Positions 1 to 12,096 of a stretch of DNA of 64,000 bases are shown here, one piece after another. Under the pieces are notes generated by a model. That model saw only the letters and a list, made by a program, of their open reading frames with translations, made no database searches and was not told the DNA's origin. The DNA is taken from NCBI GenBank assembly GCA_019802505.1, contig JAFMOC010000003.1, positions 4,902,001 through 4,966,000 on the forward strand, given 5' to 3'. This DNA comes from Corydoras sp. C115. Lineage: Eukaryota; Chordata; Actinopteri; Siluriformes; Callichthyidae. The position numbers and the translations under genes are program-made. Position 1 is the first letter of the stretch. Every line of letters starts with the position of its first letter.

Positions 1-352
1 TAAACACAGTAATAAAGAGATAGAGAGAGAGAGAGAGTAATGTTGAATAGACAGGAAATGCTCTATGCTGGTTTTATTGAATAAACAAAAACTAGCTGAT
101 TACATAGAAACATGAATTATTTATGCATCCATTTACAGTTGCAATAGAGTCTGTGAACTTATTGAAATAGATTGGATTTAGTAATAACCTTCTGGTAAAT
201 CTGGCAAATTCATCTACTTTTTTAATTTATTAACCTTATACATGTTTTACATATTACACATCATAAAATACAATTAAGAGGTTTATAAATATATATTTAA
301 TGTATTTTTATCTGTGCAAATATATCCAAGTTCCATTATTATGATGATGATG

Positions 353-388
<36 letters not shown>

Positions 389-1674
389 GTCAATCTTAAA
401 TTCAAACCACATTAACAAATTTAGCTGGTTAATTAATGTGCATGTGGATAAAACCAACTTTTGTTGTTGATGTTTTAATCCTATGCTCTTACGTTTTAGT
501 GTGGAAAGATCACCAGAGGAACAGATGTAAACAAAAATATGACCCACAAATACAGGTTGTGCATTCTTTTGTTCCAGTGGTTCCTTCTGGCCAAGTAATC
601 TTTAACTACAGAAACTGTCAGCAGTGTTTTTTTCAACACCTCTGCTGTCTACATTGTCAAGTACAGTTAGTGAAGGTGTTATAAATGCAGATGCTTCATC
701 AGGTGTTGATTCACTCAGTACAAATACTATGTCAATGCTAATTAAAGATCACACTTCAAGACCTGAAATAAGATCTTTCTTAGGTAACTTTCTTTTAATA
801 TAGCAGCAATAAAACTGTTTGTGATGGTCAAACCGCAGGAAATCAAGCTATTCCATTTTTGCCTTTGTCTCACTTACTTTCAGGTCTTTGGTCTAGTGAC
901 ATAGAATAAGTCCAGAGGCATATATACAAACTATAAAAAGGGGAACAACTTAGCCAAGTCAAAATCCCTTGTTGGCTTGGGATTCTACTCCAAGAGGTTT
1001 CGGGTTCCATAGCTGGAGCAATCAATCCTGATCCTCTTAACCTACATAACCCTGTGGAAAGTGTTGGAAAGAACTGTGGAAGTTGGGGTAAATATAAAGG
1101 GGAGATTTATTGACATACAGCACTAATGTGAACATGATAACTATTCTGTCCACCCAGCACAGAATATTTGAAAATATAAATTCTTTATGAATTTATTTAT
1201 TTAGTGAGATTATTATAACATTCAATGTTATATCTAATTGTTGGTTTAGGTTTTAAGTCTTTTTTTGTCATTACTGACAACCTTTTAATAGTACCACATC
1301 TTATCTAAGTCACTCATGAAAGATCACAGTGTTAGGCAAAAATGTCTTCTGAAGTGGTTCAGAGGAGAAATGAACACTTAAGTTTTATGTTGAGATTGTC
1401 CTGTTCAACAACATTGAGGTTTGTAAAAGAACAAGGTTATTGCTTTAGCTCAACACACTAACTCTTCTTGTTTTTAAGTTCTCATATGCCAAGCACCTGT
1501 GACATACAGTCAGATCTGATCTGGCTGTACTTTTCTCCAGTACACTCAGTCAGCTCAGCAGACAGTATTTTATAGTCCATGTGGAGTAAAAGTTTGGTCT
1601 GTGCCAGTTTTTTGCAGTTCTCAATCTGTAGTAACAATATTTAGTCATCATGAGCATGTGCTGTTGTATTAAAT
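1..1674. other. AT-rich non-coding stretch
   Basis: No open frame here looks coding. It holds a short (GA)n tract near 19-38 and an imperfect ATT/ATG triplet array at about 339-388. It lies on the 5' side of rgs3, so it may be intron of a long rgs3 isoform or intergenic; the sequence does not decide. Confidence 0.5.
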
Positions 1675-1836
1675 GGGAGAAGTAGCCCAGTGGTTAGTGT
1701 GAATTGAAGGGCCCTTAAAACAGCCATTAACCCTTACTGTTCTTCAGGTTAAGTCTGTTTTCTGACTGTAAAACAACAAAATTGGGATACTTGTATGTTA
1801 CTTTGGATTAAAGCATTTGCAAAATGCCATACTTTA
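1675..1836 (+). repeat. tRNA-derived SINE-like copy, diverged
   Basis: A pol III A-box match (TAGCCCAGTGG) near 1683 is followed about 140 bases later by the tail motif CTTTGGATTAAAGCATTTGC, which recurs in variant form at about 5,690, 35,101 and 42,560. No target duplication is clear. This looks like a different family from the DANA-like SINE that dominates the window. Confidence 0.45.
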
Positions 1837-2555
1837 AAATTAATTAACAGTTGCCATGGTAGTGAAATGGCTGCATAGGGTAGAGTTGGTTGGGAGACTA
1901 AGACAAGTCATGTTACAGGCATTTGTTTAAGGGACTTGTAAAAAAGTAAACGCTTATGAAAACTTTTCTCAAAGGTCACCATTAAAATAAAACAACAGGT
2001 TGTAGCAGAGTGGATTTTTGTTGTGTTGGTAGCAGAGTGATGAAAAATCTACAGTAATGGAGGAAGACAGTTCGTAATTCATCAAAAGAGCTGAAGTTTT
2101 AAACATAGGTAAATAAAACATTGCCTGAAAAACACTGGCAGAAATATAAAGTATAGGAATGTATAGGATATGAGAGTGTAAGTAGTACTTAGGTTCTCAG
2201 GTAATCAAATGATCATAAGTAAATAGTCAATAGCAAGTATAACCAATTCATAAAAACAGACATTTTATCCCCTTTACTCATTGGGAATAATATTTAATGT
2301 AAAATAATAATAGAACAAAACAAATAAAAACAAACATCTGACTAAATACAAGTAGGTTTTAGTTAAATATTCAAGTTTATGAAAGTACAATTTGGAAAAG
2401 ATTGAAAAAGTATGACTTGTTAGGAGGGGTTAAAGTATAAGTCATCAATTCTGCCTACTGTGAATTTGTCCTCCATGTTTAACCTGTCTGTGCAGTGAAA
2501 CACACACACACACACACACTTACTCATTAGTAAAGTGAACACACATGCCTCAAGT
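1837..2555. other. Non-coding, no recognised feature
   Basis: AT-rich DNA with a short (CA)n tract at about 2499-2518. Nothing else is recognised. Confidence 0.5.
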
Positions 2556-2678
2556 GATGGGCACCTATACGGCGGCCGGGGAGAAATTGGTTGAGAACTT
2601 GGTGGGACCAGGAATCCAATCGTGGATCTTCAAATCGCAACATTGATTCCTTAACCACAAGCCTACAACTGCCCTTTT
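2556..2678 (-). repeat. Degraded tRNA-derived SINE, minus strand
   Basis: Read on the minus strand it starts GGGCAGTTGTAGGC, then TTGTGGTTAAGGAA, and has a weak B-box-like stretch near GATTGGATTCCTGG. This resembles the common fish tRNA-SINE that begins GGGCAGTGGTGGCC (comparison from memory). It is diverged and no target duplication is visible. Confidence 0.4.
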
Positions 2679-2918
2679 GCCATAAAATACTCCACTTTCT
2701 AGAAAGAACATGGCAGCATGGCTTAAAGTTTCAAAGTTGCATATGAACAAACCACATGATTTCAGACAATGTCCCTTGGACACACAAGACCAAAGTGAAA
2801 AAAAGGATAATGCCTTTGTCCCCATTTGATGTAAATGAAATCTACCATCTCAAATGCACTGTGTGGGTTGTGATTGATGATTGATGATTGGTTCACGGAG
2901 TGCACTTAGTTTTTCACG

Positions 2919-2921
<3 letters not shown>

Positions 2922-2995
<74 letters not shown>

Positions 2996-3006
2996 TATAT
3001 AATAGG

Positions 3007-3070
<64 letters not shown>
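2922..3070. repeat. (TA)n microsatellite, two blocks
   Basis: Two long (TA)n runs are separated by an imperfect segment near 2990-3012 containing ATAGGATTAA. The array directly abuts the SINE at 3071. Frames across it that read as alternating Ile-Tyr are artefacts. Confidence 0.95.
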
Positions 3071-3073
<3 letters not shown>

Positions 3074-3424
3074 GGCACGGTGGCTTAGTGGTTAGCACGT
3101 TCGACTCTCAGCACTAGGGATTCCCGGTTCGAATCCCCATCTGGGTGGAGTTTCCATGTTCTCCCCGTGTCCATGTGGGTTTCCTCCGGGTTCTCCGGTT
3201 TCCTCCCACAGTCCAAAAACATGGATCAAGTCAATTGAGTTCTCCAAATTGCCCCATATAGACTGTGTATGCGTGCGTGTCTGTGTGAGTGAGTGTGTGC
3301 AGCGATGGATTGGCGCCCTGTCCTGGGTGTGTCTGCCCAGCGCCCGAAACGTTCTTCCCTGGATGGGCATGGGGAACCCCACCGCGGATAGGATAGGATA
3401 AAGCGGAAGATAATGAATGAATGA

Positions 3425-3426
<2 letters not shown>
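3071..3426 (+). mobile_element. DANA-like tRNA-derived SINE, full length
   Basis: A full-length copy begins GGCGGCACGG. It has an A-box (TGGCTTAGTGG) and a perfect B-box (GGTTCGAATCC), so an internal pol III promoter, and ends in a GATAATGAATG tail. It sits between two (TA)n arrays (2922-3070 and 3427-3498), which fits insertion into a TA microsatellite and hides any distinct target duplication. Open frames across it are not genes. Confidence 0.9.

Positions 3427-3499
<73 letters not shown>
3427..3499. repeat. (TA)n microsatellite
   Basis: A pure TA run of about 70 bases directly follows the SINE tail. It is probably the second half of the array that the SINE split. Confidence 0.95.
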
Positions 3500-3501
<2 letters not shown>

Positions 3502-4517
3502 ATACTCAGAACAAGGTGTAAGTTGTAAACATTCTAAAACACAGGAGTGTCTGCTCCCAGGACACTGCCTTGCCATTGGCTCAGCGCTGATCCTGCCTCC
3601 ACCCCTCCCCTTTGCTCCAAAAAGGCTCAGAGGAACTGAGCAGAGATAGCTAAATGTTTTCACACTACCCTACATATACCCGTACACACATGTTCCATAC
3701 CATGGTGGACTTTTCCGAGCGGTATTTAGAAAGGTATGTGTTGTCTTTATTACTCTGAACACTCTGTAATAGACAGATTGGGGGTGTAGGAGAAGGGTGG
3801 GAAAGAGTGATAATCTTAAATTAGATCACATAGGGGGAGGGAATGGAGAGAGTATGGAGTTCACCCCTCATGTGAATCCAGTTGGGAGAGATTTATTTGC
3901 GTTCAACATTTGCTTCATGTTCCATCACTTTTTATTCTGTGCTGAACAAAGCTTTTTGGGAAAAAAGTGGGTGATGACTTGTGATTAATTGTGTATCTAC
4001 ATTGTTTCACATTGCAATCTTCGCATTGAGAATTTGTCTTCCAAATATGACATACCCTATATTTGATTCTGCTTTGGCTTGTAGAGCGTAAACAACTGAG
4101 CAAAATGTTTATGACACCAACCAGAGAATGAAATTTTAGGGTTTGAAAAGACATGCAGTCTAGGTGATGCTATGAATAGCACTGCTTTACACAAACAGAG
4201 CAGTGGTGTGCTGTAATTATAGATCCTCCCAAAAAATCTTATTACAGTTACATTTCCAACTGGATAAACCAAGTAGGCAGCATGGAACATGGAAGTTTTA
4301 AAAAAAATATGACACATTAATTTATTCTTTATATTTACACTGTTTTATTTCACTGCAAAATGCCTGCAGATAGGAAATGTGGTCATTTTCATTTTGTAGT
4401 AATTGAAATTTTACTATTTTTGTGACTTTATAAAAGATGTTGGTCTGGATTATGTTCTTTAGCATATTGTACTGTTGAAGGTAATTAAGTGTTTTTTTGT
4501 TTTTTTTTTTCATTTTA
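3500..4517. other. Non-coding, no recognised feature
   Basis: A mildly GC-richer patch occurs at about 3530-3640. No splice-bounded coding exon, RNA gene or known repeat was recognised. Confidence 0.45.
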
Positions 4518-4890
4518 TAATATTTAATTAATGGCGGCACGGTGGCTTAGTGGTTAGCACGTTCGCCTCTCAGCGCTAGGGATTCCCGGTTCGAATCCCC
4601 ATCTGGGTGGAGTTTCCATGTTCTCCCCGTGTCTGCGTGGGTTTCCTCCGGGTTCTCCGGTTTCCTCCCACAGTCCAAAAACATGAATCAAGTCAATTGA
4701 ATTCTCAAAAATTGCCCCATATAGAGTGTGCCTGTGTGAGTGAGTGTGTGCCCAGCGATGGATTGGCGCCCTGTCCTGGGTCTATCTGCCCTGCGCCCGA
4801 GATGTTCTCCCCTGGATGGGCATGGGGAACCCCACCGCGACCCTAATAGAGGATAAAGCGGGAGATAATGAATGAATTAATATTTAATTA
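4518..4890 (+). mobile_element. DANA-like SINE with 13-bp target duplication
   Basis: The SINE body runs from about 4531 to 4877 with A- and B-boxes and a GATAATGAATGAAT tail. It is flanked by a perfect 13-bp direct repeat, TAATATTTAATTA, at 4518-4530 and 4878-4890. That is a retrotransposition signature, and the clean duplication implies a fairly recent insertion. Confidence 0.93.
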
Positions 4891-7410
4891 TTATTTTTCA
4901 ATTAATAAACAATATTTTACTTATAAGGATTTAAATGATTAATAGAGAGAACCAGGACCTGGTTTAGATGGGCTTGTTTATAAAAGGTGTTCTTGAAAAT
5001 GAAAGTGTTAATAGGTCGAAAGTGTAACAGCACTGTGCAATTCTCAAGCCTGAGCTTAAGGTTAACATGACATTGTTATTAATAGTTGCTAGGTTACATG
5101 ACTAATGAATGCACACTGTTTTAAATTATTTTTTTTTACTGAATTAGTGATGTATGCAAATATGTAAGTGCTCGCATATTTCTAGCCATGTATTTTATGT
5201 TATGGGATCTGAGCTCTTAGATCCAATCTTATTATAAAATAACTAGTATTGCATCCTTACAATATTTTTTATGTTTCTGGCAAATAGAGAGAGATAAAAT
5301 GTGTTTTTATGCACCGCTTTTCTAAGAGAAGTAGATACTTACCCTCTAAAATGATCTACATTATTAAATGCTTAAATGTAAAGGTTTTTTAGATCATTTT
5401 TCAACACAAGACACACACCGCATGGCATAATACATACATGAAATCATATTTTAACTTGATAATTTTATGCATTACAAAATCATACAATTATTTTATTCAT
5501 ATGCAAATAATAGGAAATAGTTAATATACACTTCTACACATCTGGCGTAGAATGAAACTTCCACCATATGGTTATAAGCTGTAAATATAATAACTTTATT
5601 AATGGTACGTGTTGCATTATGTGGCTAGGAATAAATTGTATTGTTATACATATAGTAGTGGTTAGGTAGGTTACTACTCACTGTAACTCTCTTTTTGCTT
5701 TGGATAAAAGTTTGCTAAATGACTTAATGTAAATGTAATGTAGATGTAACCTCATATCCAATTTATGTTAAACTTAAACTAGATTGTTTTCATCAAAAGA
5801 TGTGTTGTGAAATGCAATGATGGTGGCAATGTTGGGGCACAGACCTTGTTTCCTTTCTCAAAGTATGTTAGCAAATGAGCAAATGTGTTAGAGTGTCAGC
5901 GATGTATCAGTCTTTATTTTAAAGGATATTTAGTCTGCATTTAAAAATCTTATTAAAAAAAACAAACAAAAAAAAAAACCATGCAGCTTTAAACACATCC
6001 ATCATTACTTCTGTCTAAACCTGCACATCATTGGATTCTTTTTCTTAATTCCTTCCTTTACAAATCCTGCAGTGTCTCTTTGGATAGTCACGTTCTAAAT
6101 GCCTATCCCATTGCAAGTGTCCTGGTTTTTGCAGACCAGAATAGCTTGCAGCAGTGCTGAGAGATAATAAGGGCCTGTCAGAAAAGGAAATGGAGCCTAG
6201 AGAACGATTGGGACAGAGTCAGCACTCGTGGTTAATCGAGAAACATGTCGGATGTCAGTGACGGGATCAGGTCATTTAAATTTTTTGATAAGCAATACAA
6301 AAGGGCTTTAGTCAAACTAGAATAATTCAAATATTCACAAGTGTTACATGATGATAATGAGCACAAGAGAGATTGCTCTTTGCTGCTGCATCACTGAACA
6401 TGGAATATGCAGCAATCCAAAATCATCTGAGAAATCTGCCACTTTATTTTGTTAAACATTTTAATTGCTTTAAAATATTGGACTGTCCATCTTTTAGTGA
6501 TGATTTTTATAATGATCCTCTGATCCAATGTACTCTATCACTGACAATCATACTTGAAATAATTGGTAAAACTGAATATGTAAATAAGAATGTTTAAACT
6601 TTCCCCAGTTAGATTCCTAGTATCTAGTTAAATTGCCAATTGATCCCCTGCAAAGAATACAATAATTAATAAACATCTGGCTGATTTATGACCACATCAC
6701 TTAATATGACCATAATATTTATACTTCAAGTCACATTTTATAGATATAATCTGTTTTATATATAAATAAAAAAATATTATTTCCGTTAATAATTTTTCTA
6801 GAACCTGTGATTCTTTACAAACAAGCCATGGAATGTTTAAAAACAAATAATTCGCAGAAAGTTATATAAACGTATGAATACATTTTAGTTATGTAATGTT
6901 TTGATAAGGAGTAGAGGTCACTATACAAGGGTTATATAGCTCTGTAGAAAGTATTAAGATCGACTAAAATCAAGAAGAGTCACAGTTTTGGGGGAAAACT
7001 TAAACATTAGAATGTCTAGTTTTGTAATGGAAGCAGTGGAGTGCTTTGGGACTATGTATCCAGCTTTAGGATGAATGTTGAATTCCGGAGAGGTAGACAC
7101 ATTCACACAATGATGTAGAATGTAGTTCATCTAAGGCACTGGGGTCAAAAATTGTGCAAAGCTTGTACATATGTGGTGTCATTAGATATGTGTATACGTA
7201 TATTTTAGAAATCTGATAAATGGGAACTGAAGATGACTAAATAAATAGAAAATATATTTTTTAATAAATAAATTGTTTTATAAATAAACTGTTTTGTAGC
7301 ATTGCGTTAAATAATGATATTCCCCAACAAACCTAAATTCTTTATCCTTACTGTATTATATGTATTTATTATTACTACACAATTGATATATTATGCACCA
7401 TGCACTTTAA
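4891..7410. other. Long AT-rich non-coding stretch
   Basis: At about 5640-5750 there is a copy of a short dispersed repeat ending CTTTGGATAAAAG...TAAATGTAATG, related to the arms of the inverted repeat near 35 kb. The segment 6120-6260 is less AT-rich than its surroundings, but I see no coding exon in it. Nothing else is supported. Confidence 0.45.
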
Positions 7411-7549
7411 ACTCCATCCATCCATCCATTATCTTCCGCTTTATCCTATATTAGGGTCATGGTGGGGTTCCCCATGCCCATCCAGGGGAGAACGTTTCGG
7501 GCGCTGGGCAGACACACCCAGGACAGGGTGCCAATCTATTGCTGGGCAG
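7411..7549 (-). mobile_element. 3' fragment of DANA-like SINE, minus strand
   Basis: The inverted tail (CCATCCATCCATTATCTTCC) is followed by the SINE 3' body, including the inverted 'CCTGGATGGGCATGGGGAACC' region. The copy stops at the inverted 'CAGCGATGGATTGGC' region, so its 5' half, including the pol III promoter, is missing. Confidence 0.8.
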
Positions 7550-7694
7550 CACTTTAAACTTTAAAACTAAAAAAAGGTTTCTGGCACCTGATTCTGCATC
7601 CCCTTAGTGTTTATTCTAGAAGCTAATTAATCATACATAGCTTTATTAACATTCTTATTAAAAATTAACTTCGCCAGTTACTTTTTTAATATAG

Positions 7695-7856
7695 GGGGCT
7701 GGCACATTGGCTCAGTGGATAGCACATCCATCTGGGGTTCAGGGTGGAGCTTCCATGTTCTACCCGTGTCATTTTTTTTCCTGGTTCTCAGATTTTCTCA
7801 AACAGTCCAAAAACATGGATTCAAGGTAAACCAGCTGCTTTTAATTGCCCCAAATA

Positions 7857-7888
<32 letters not shown>

Positions 7889-8025
7889 ATGAGTGAGTGT
7901 GCAGAGCAAAAGATTGGTGACCTGTCCTGGATATTTCTGCCCAGAGCCTGAAACGTTCTGCCCTGGATGAGCATGGGGAAGCCCCCCACGACCCTAGTCC
8001 GTAGTATAAGATTAAGTGGAAGAAA
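7695..8025 (+). mobile_element. Diverged DANA-like SINE
   Basis: An old copy. The A-box region reads TTGGCTCAGTGG, the B-box is decayed, and the 'CAGTCCAAAAACATGGAT' and 'CCTGTCCTGG' blocks are conserved. The internal GT-rich segment has expanded to a (GT)n tract at about 7858-7884. Confidence 0.75.
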
Positions 8026-9748
8026 ATGAAATAACATGAAATGAGCTTTCTAATATATACATATTTAATGCTATTGAATCTGCATCAATGCTTAATTACT
8101 GATATGTGTATTATTATATTTATTGTATTTATTAATATCTTAAAAACATATTCACACACTTTTTTTTTATTTTGTAAATAGTGTTCAAGTTTCTTAATTA
8201 CAGCTTTTATTCTTGGCTTGTGTTTTACATTTATAAATAAGTATTTATAATATTTGCTTATTATTTAAGTAAAATATGTTTTTTTTTTATAAAACAATAT
8301 TGTAAAAAATTTGCTTTGCCATGTATTGAGCACTAAAGTACACCAGGTGGCAGCATTGAGTTAACAGATCAAATAAATGTGTAATTTTTAAGATGTATTT
8401 TCCCCCTTGTTACTAAATCCGTTATCAGGTTCATACACTTTATCTCCTCTAAAGAAACTAACCAGCTGTTCTCAGACCAATAAAAAAAATGACATTCCTC
8501 TCCACATCTGTTCTGCACCGCACTCATATATAGTTCTACTTAATCCCCAGTGCAGTTGCACTGAAACTGGAGCTGCTCTATAAACCATATTGTTAAACTT
8601 GCAGGTCTTTTCCAGGATCCATAAACTGATGCAGGCTGGGGGAAAACCAGCCAATCAGACATGATGTGATCATCTGCTTCTTATTTACACCTTCTAAAAA
8701 AAGATTTGTTTTGGCAGATCAGTTTCCAAGTGTAGAAGAGGTCATTTGCTTTTCACTCAGAACTATGTTGATTCATTAATGTTCATTACTGACGTGCTTA
8801 CTAGACCCAAACAGCTGGGATGGCATCAAATTAGGTGTTCATTACTACCCAGATATTTAAAAATTTTATTAGACCTGTTTTTCAGCACACAAAGTAGAAT
8901 ATATTTATATATAAGCAACGGGGTATCACCATCTGTAAGCAATAAACATACGTCAGAGAGTTGAAGTATTCATTTGATTTCCATCTAGTTCTCTACATTT
9001 CTCTATCTACAAATCCCTAGCTAGTGAATGTGATAGATTTTATAAACATTTTATCATTTCCACATACTAGTCATGCCATTTTTGCTGTTTTATGCATGTC
9101 ATGTCAGCTGACCACATTGCCTTATTTCTTGAATGACCCTGTTTATAAAATAAAAAGACACTTTGGGCTGAGGATGCCACACTTGTAACATTATTGTGAG
9201 CGATTCATGTGGTAATGGAAGATTTATATATAGACTGACCCAAAATAAACCTGTGGTTGATTTAAAAAGGAAGTCCACGAAACCACATCTTTTTTGTAAG
9301 TGGGTCATTACTCACCTTGTTGCCAAAATGGGCTCTTGTGGGTGGTTATTCATGTTTAGGTCAGCTGGATATGTGAGAGGTGGTGGAGATTATTTCCAGG
9401 TTTGTAGAAAACAATAAATGACGTCATAAATTCCTCTATACTTCCTTTTGCTTGTTAAACCTTTGTTCCATTACTTTACCTAAATTGAAGGCCTGACTGC
9501 AAGCTAGTTGGCTTAAGAAGTTTACAATAAAAAGTAGTCCAGTCAAAATGTGTCAGGTTGAGTGTACTCGAAAGCACTCTTTTGAAAATGTAAAAATACT
9601 GACTTTTAAATACTGAAAATACTGACTTTTTTGATGAGTTCTCTCTCTCTTTTTTCCTCACTCTTTCAGTTGGTTTTTGTCTCTCTCAGTCAGGTTTTAT
9701 TGGGTCGTTTTATTGGGTTTAAATCGTTAGTTTATGTATGCTAATGTT

Positions 9749-9750
<2 letters not shown>
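8026..9750. other. Non-coding; one CTCF-like motif
   Basis: No gene was recognised. The 13-mer at 8340-8352 (ACACCAGGTGGCA) fits the CTCF core consensus CCASYAGRKGGCR at 12 of 13 positions. CCAAT and other short motifs near 8650 are within chance expectation. Confidence 0.4.

Positions 9751-9751
<1 letters not shown>

Positions 9752-9810
<59 letters not shown>
9752..9810. repeat. (TA)n microsatellite left of Tc1 element
   Basis: A TA run of about 59 bases directly abuts the left end of the Tc1 element at 9811. A matching run follows the right end. Confidence 0.95.
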
Positions 9811-9813
<3 letters not shown>

Positions 9814-11375
9814 TGCCTTGCGAAAGTATTGACCCCCCTTTACATTTTTCACATTTTGTTACCTCACAACCTGGAATTTAAAGGGAATATTTGAGGGTCT
9901 GCATCATTTAATTTACAGATCATGCCTACAACATTTAACATATATAGGACAAAATAACTGAAAACATCAGTGTGCATAACTATTCACCCCCATAAGTCAG
10001 TACTTTGTAGAGCCACCTTTTGCAGCAATTACAGCTGCAAGTCGCTTTGGATAAGTCTCTATGAGCTTGCCATATCTTGCCACTGGAATTTTTGCCCATT
10101 CCTCATGGCAAAACTGCTCCAGCTCCTTCAAGTTAGATGGTTTCCGTTGATGAACAGCAATCTTCAAGTCTGACCACAGATTCACAATTGGATTAACGTC
10201 TGGGCTTTGACTAGGCCATTCCAATATGTTTACACGTTTCCTCTTAAACCACTCAAGTGTTGCTTTAGCAGTATGCTTTGGGTCATTGTCCTGTTGGAAG
10301 GTAAATCTCCGCCCTAGTCTCAGATCACTGACAGACGTAAACAGGTTTTGCTCAAGAATATCCCTGTATTTAGCACCATCCATCTTCCCCTCGACTCGGA
10401 CCAGTTTTCCAGTCCCTGCTGCTGAGAAACATCCCCACAGCATGATGCTTCCACCACCATGTTTCACTGTGGGGATGGTGTTCTTGGGGTTATGAGATGG
10501 GTTGGGGTGGGGTTGCGCCAGACATAGCATTTTCCTTGGTGGCCAAAAAGTAAAATTTTGGTCTCATCTGACCACAGTACCTTCCTCCATACAGTTTGGG
10601 AGTCTCCCACATGCCTTTTTGCAAACTTGAAACGAGCCTTCCTATTTTTGCCTGTAAGTAAAGGTTTTTTCTGGTCACTCTTCCATAAAGCCCAGCTCTA
10701 TGGAGTGTACGGCTTATTGTGGTCATATGGACAGATACTCCAGTCTCTGCTTGGGAACTCTGCAGCTCCTTCAGGGTTAACTTTTGTCTCTGTGCTGCCT
10801 CTCTGATTAATGCCCTCCTTGACCGTGCTGAGAGTTTTGGTGGGCGGCCCTCTCTTGGCAGGTTTGCTGTGGTACTATGTTCTTTCCATTTGATGATGAT
10901 GGATTTGATGGTGCTCCGGGGGATCATCAGAGATTTGGATATTTTTTTAAACCCAACCCTGACTTATACTTTTCTACAACTTTATCCCTGACTTGCTTGG
11001 AGAGCGCCTTGGTCTTCATGGTGTTGTTTGGTTAGCTCTGGGGCCTTTCAGAAAAGGTGTGCATATACTGACAGATCATGTGACACTTAGATTGCACACA
11101 GGTGGCCTTCATTTCACTAAGCATGTGACTTTTGGTAATTGGTTGCACCAGAACTTTTTAGGGGCTTCATAACAAAGAGGGTGAATACATATGCACATGC
11201 CAATTTTCAGTTTTTTATTTTCATATTCTTTATATACATATATTTTTTTCTGATTTCACTTCTAAAACGTAGACTATTTTGTGCAGATGCATCACATTCA
11301 ATTCAGATAAAAAAAAAACATACAGGTTGTAATGTAGTAAAATAGGGAAAAATCCAAGGGAATACTTTTGCAAGG

Positions 11376-11379
<4 letters not shown>
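9811..11379 (-). mobile_element. Tc1-like DNA transposon (degraded)
   Basis: Both ends are present. The left end begins CAGTGCCTTGCGAAAGTATT and the right end is its near-perfect inverse (AATACTTTTGCAAGGCACT), so the terminal inverted repeats survive over a body of about 1.57 kb. It is inserted inside a (TA)n array, as expected for TA-targeting Tc1/mariner elements. The transposase lies on the minus strand and is broken (see next entry). Confidence 0.95.
9997..11019 (-). pseudogene. Broken Tc1-family transposase
   Basis: The frame starts at an ATG (11017-11019, minus) with MKTKALSKQVRD, typical of Tc1 transposase N termini, and ends KGGSTKY-stop at 9997. At least two frameshifts break it: one near 10,930 after the first 30 codons and one near 10,500-10,560. 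The helix-turn-helix part (IPRSTIKSIIIKW, LPREGRPPKL) and the DDE part lie in different frames. The first catalytic Asp (SDETK) survives only in a third frame. The second is present in QQDNDPKHT. The third catalytic Glu, normally in NPIE-LW, is replaced by Val (NPIVNLW; codon GTG at 10183-10185 minus). The protein cannot be active, so any mobility would need transposase supplied in trans. Confidence 0.92.

Positions 11380-11456
<77 letters not shown>
11380..11456. repeat. (TA)n microsatellite right of Tc1 element
   Basis: A TA run of about 77 bases starts at the right terminus of the Tc1 element. With the run at 9752-9810 it implies that one array was split by the insertion. Confidence 0.95.
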
Positions 11457-11457
<1 letters not shown>

Positions 11458-12096
11458 TCCTTGTACCTATTGTTGTGGTAACAATCAAATGTCTTGAAAA
11501 ACTCCCTGTTTTGTTGTTATTTTTAGATAGAAACCTTGGGACTCTGTGGGGGACTTATCCTCCCTGAGCAGCCAGTCAGCATTAACAGTGCAGTACACCA
11601 ATGTACAGATGGTGTAGTAATCAGGTGTCCATATTTAACAATCTGAGAAACTATAACAATTGTAAAACTATATAAGAACATTGAAGGCATTCTGCAGGCC
11701 TGCAAGTCAAAAGCTGTTGTTGGTTACTATAAAATATATTTACCTGAGAATATCTGTTTAAATATTGTGGACTTCAATCATCTGCACATCTACATTAGGC
11801 TTAATGTGTGTTACACTCAATGCAGCATTCATGAAGGAAATCCCAGTATCAGCATGTAGTCAGTCTTACAATCTTACAGTCCACATTAAAACACGTGCAT
11901 ATCAGACTTTGATATATTCAAATTCACATAACCATCTCTAGGAAACGTTCTCCAGTGGGTTCCCTATTATAGAAAAGTGTTAAAGAAAGGTCAGGACAGA
12001 AGGACACATTTAGGAATGGTGGCTAGAGACATCCAAATACAGGATCCATGACCATTTTTAGTTCTCTGATAAATGTGGAAGAATTCACAGTGGAAA
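11457..12096. other. Non-coding, no recognised feature
   Basis: AT-rich sequence upstream of the first supported rgs3 exon. No exon with usable splice sites was found. Confidence 0.4.

Noticed and set aside
2850..3117. ORFs reading IYIYIY across (TA)n arrays (also near 3,231-3,663 and 29,417)
   Set aside because: Translation of a simple TA repeat is open in every frame and carries no coding signal.
3092..3401. ORFs inside SINE copies (MFSPCPCGFPPGSPVSSHS and its minus-strand partner), repeated at many loci
   Set aside because: They are translations of the SINE body. Their recurrence reflects the repeat, not a gene family.
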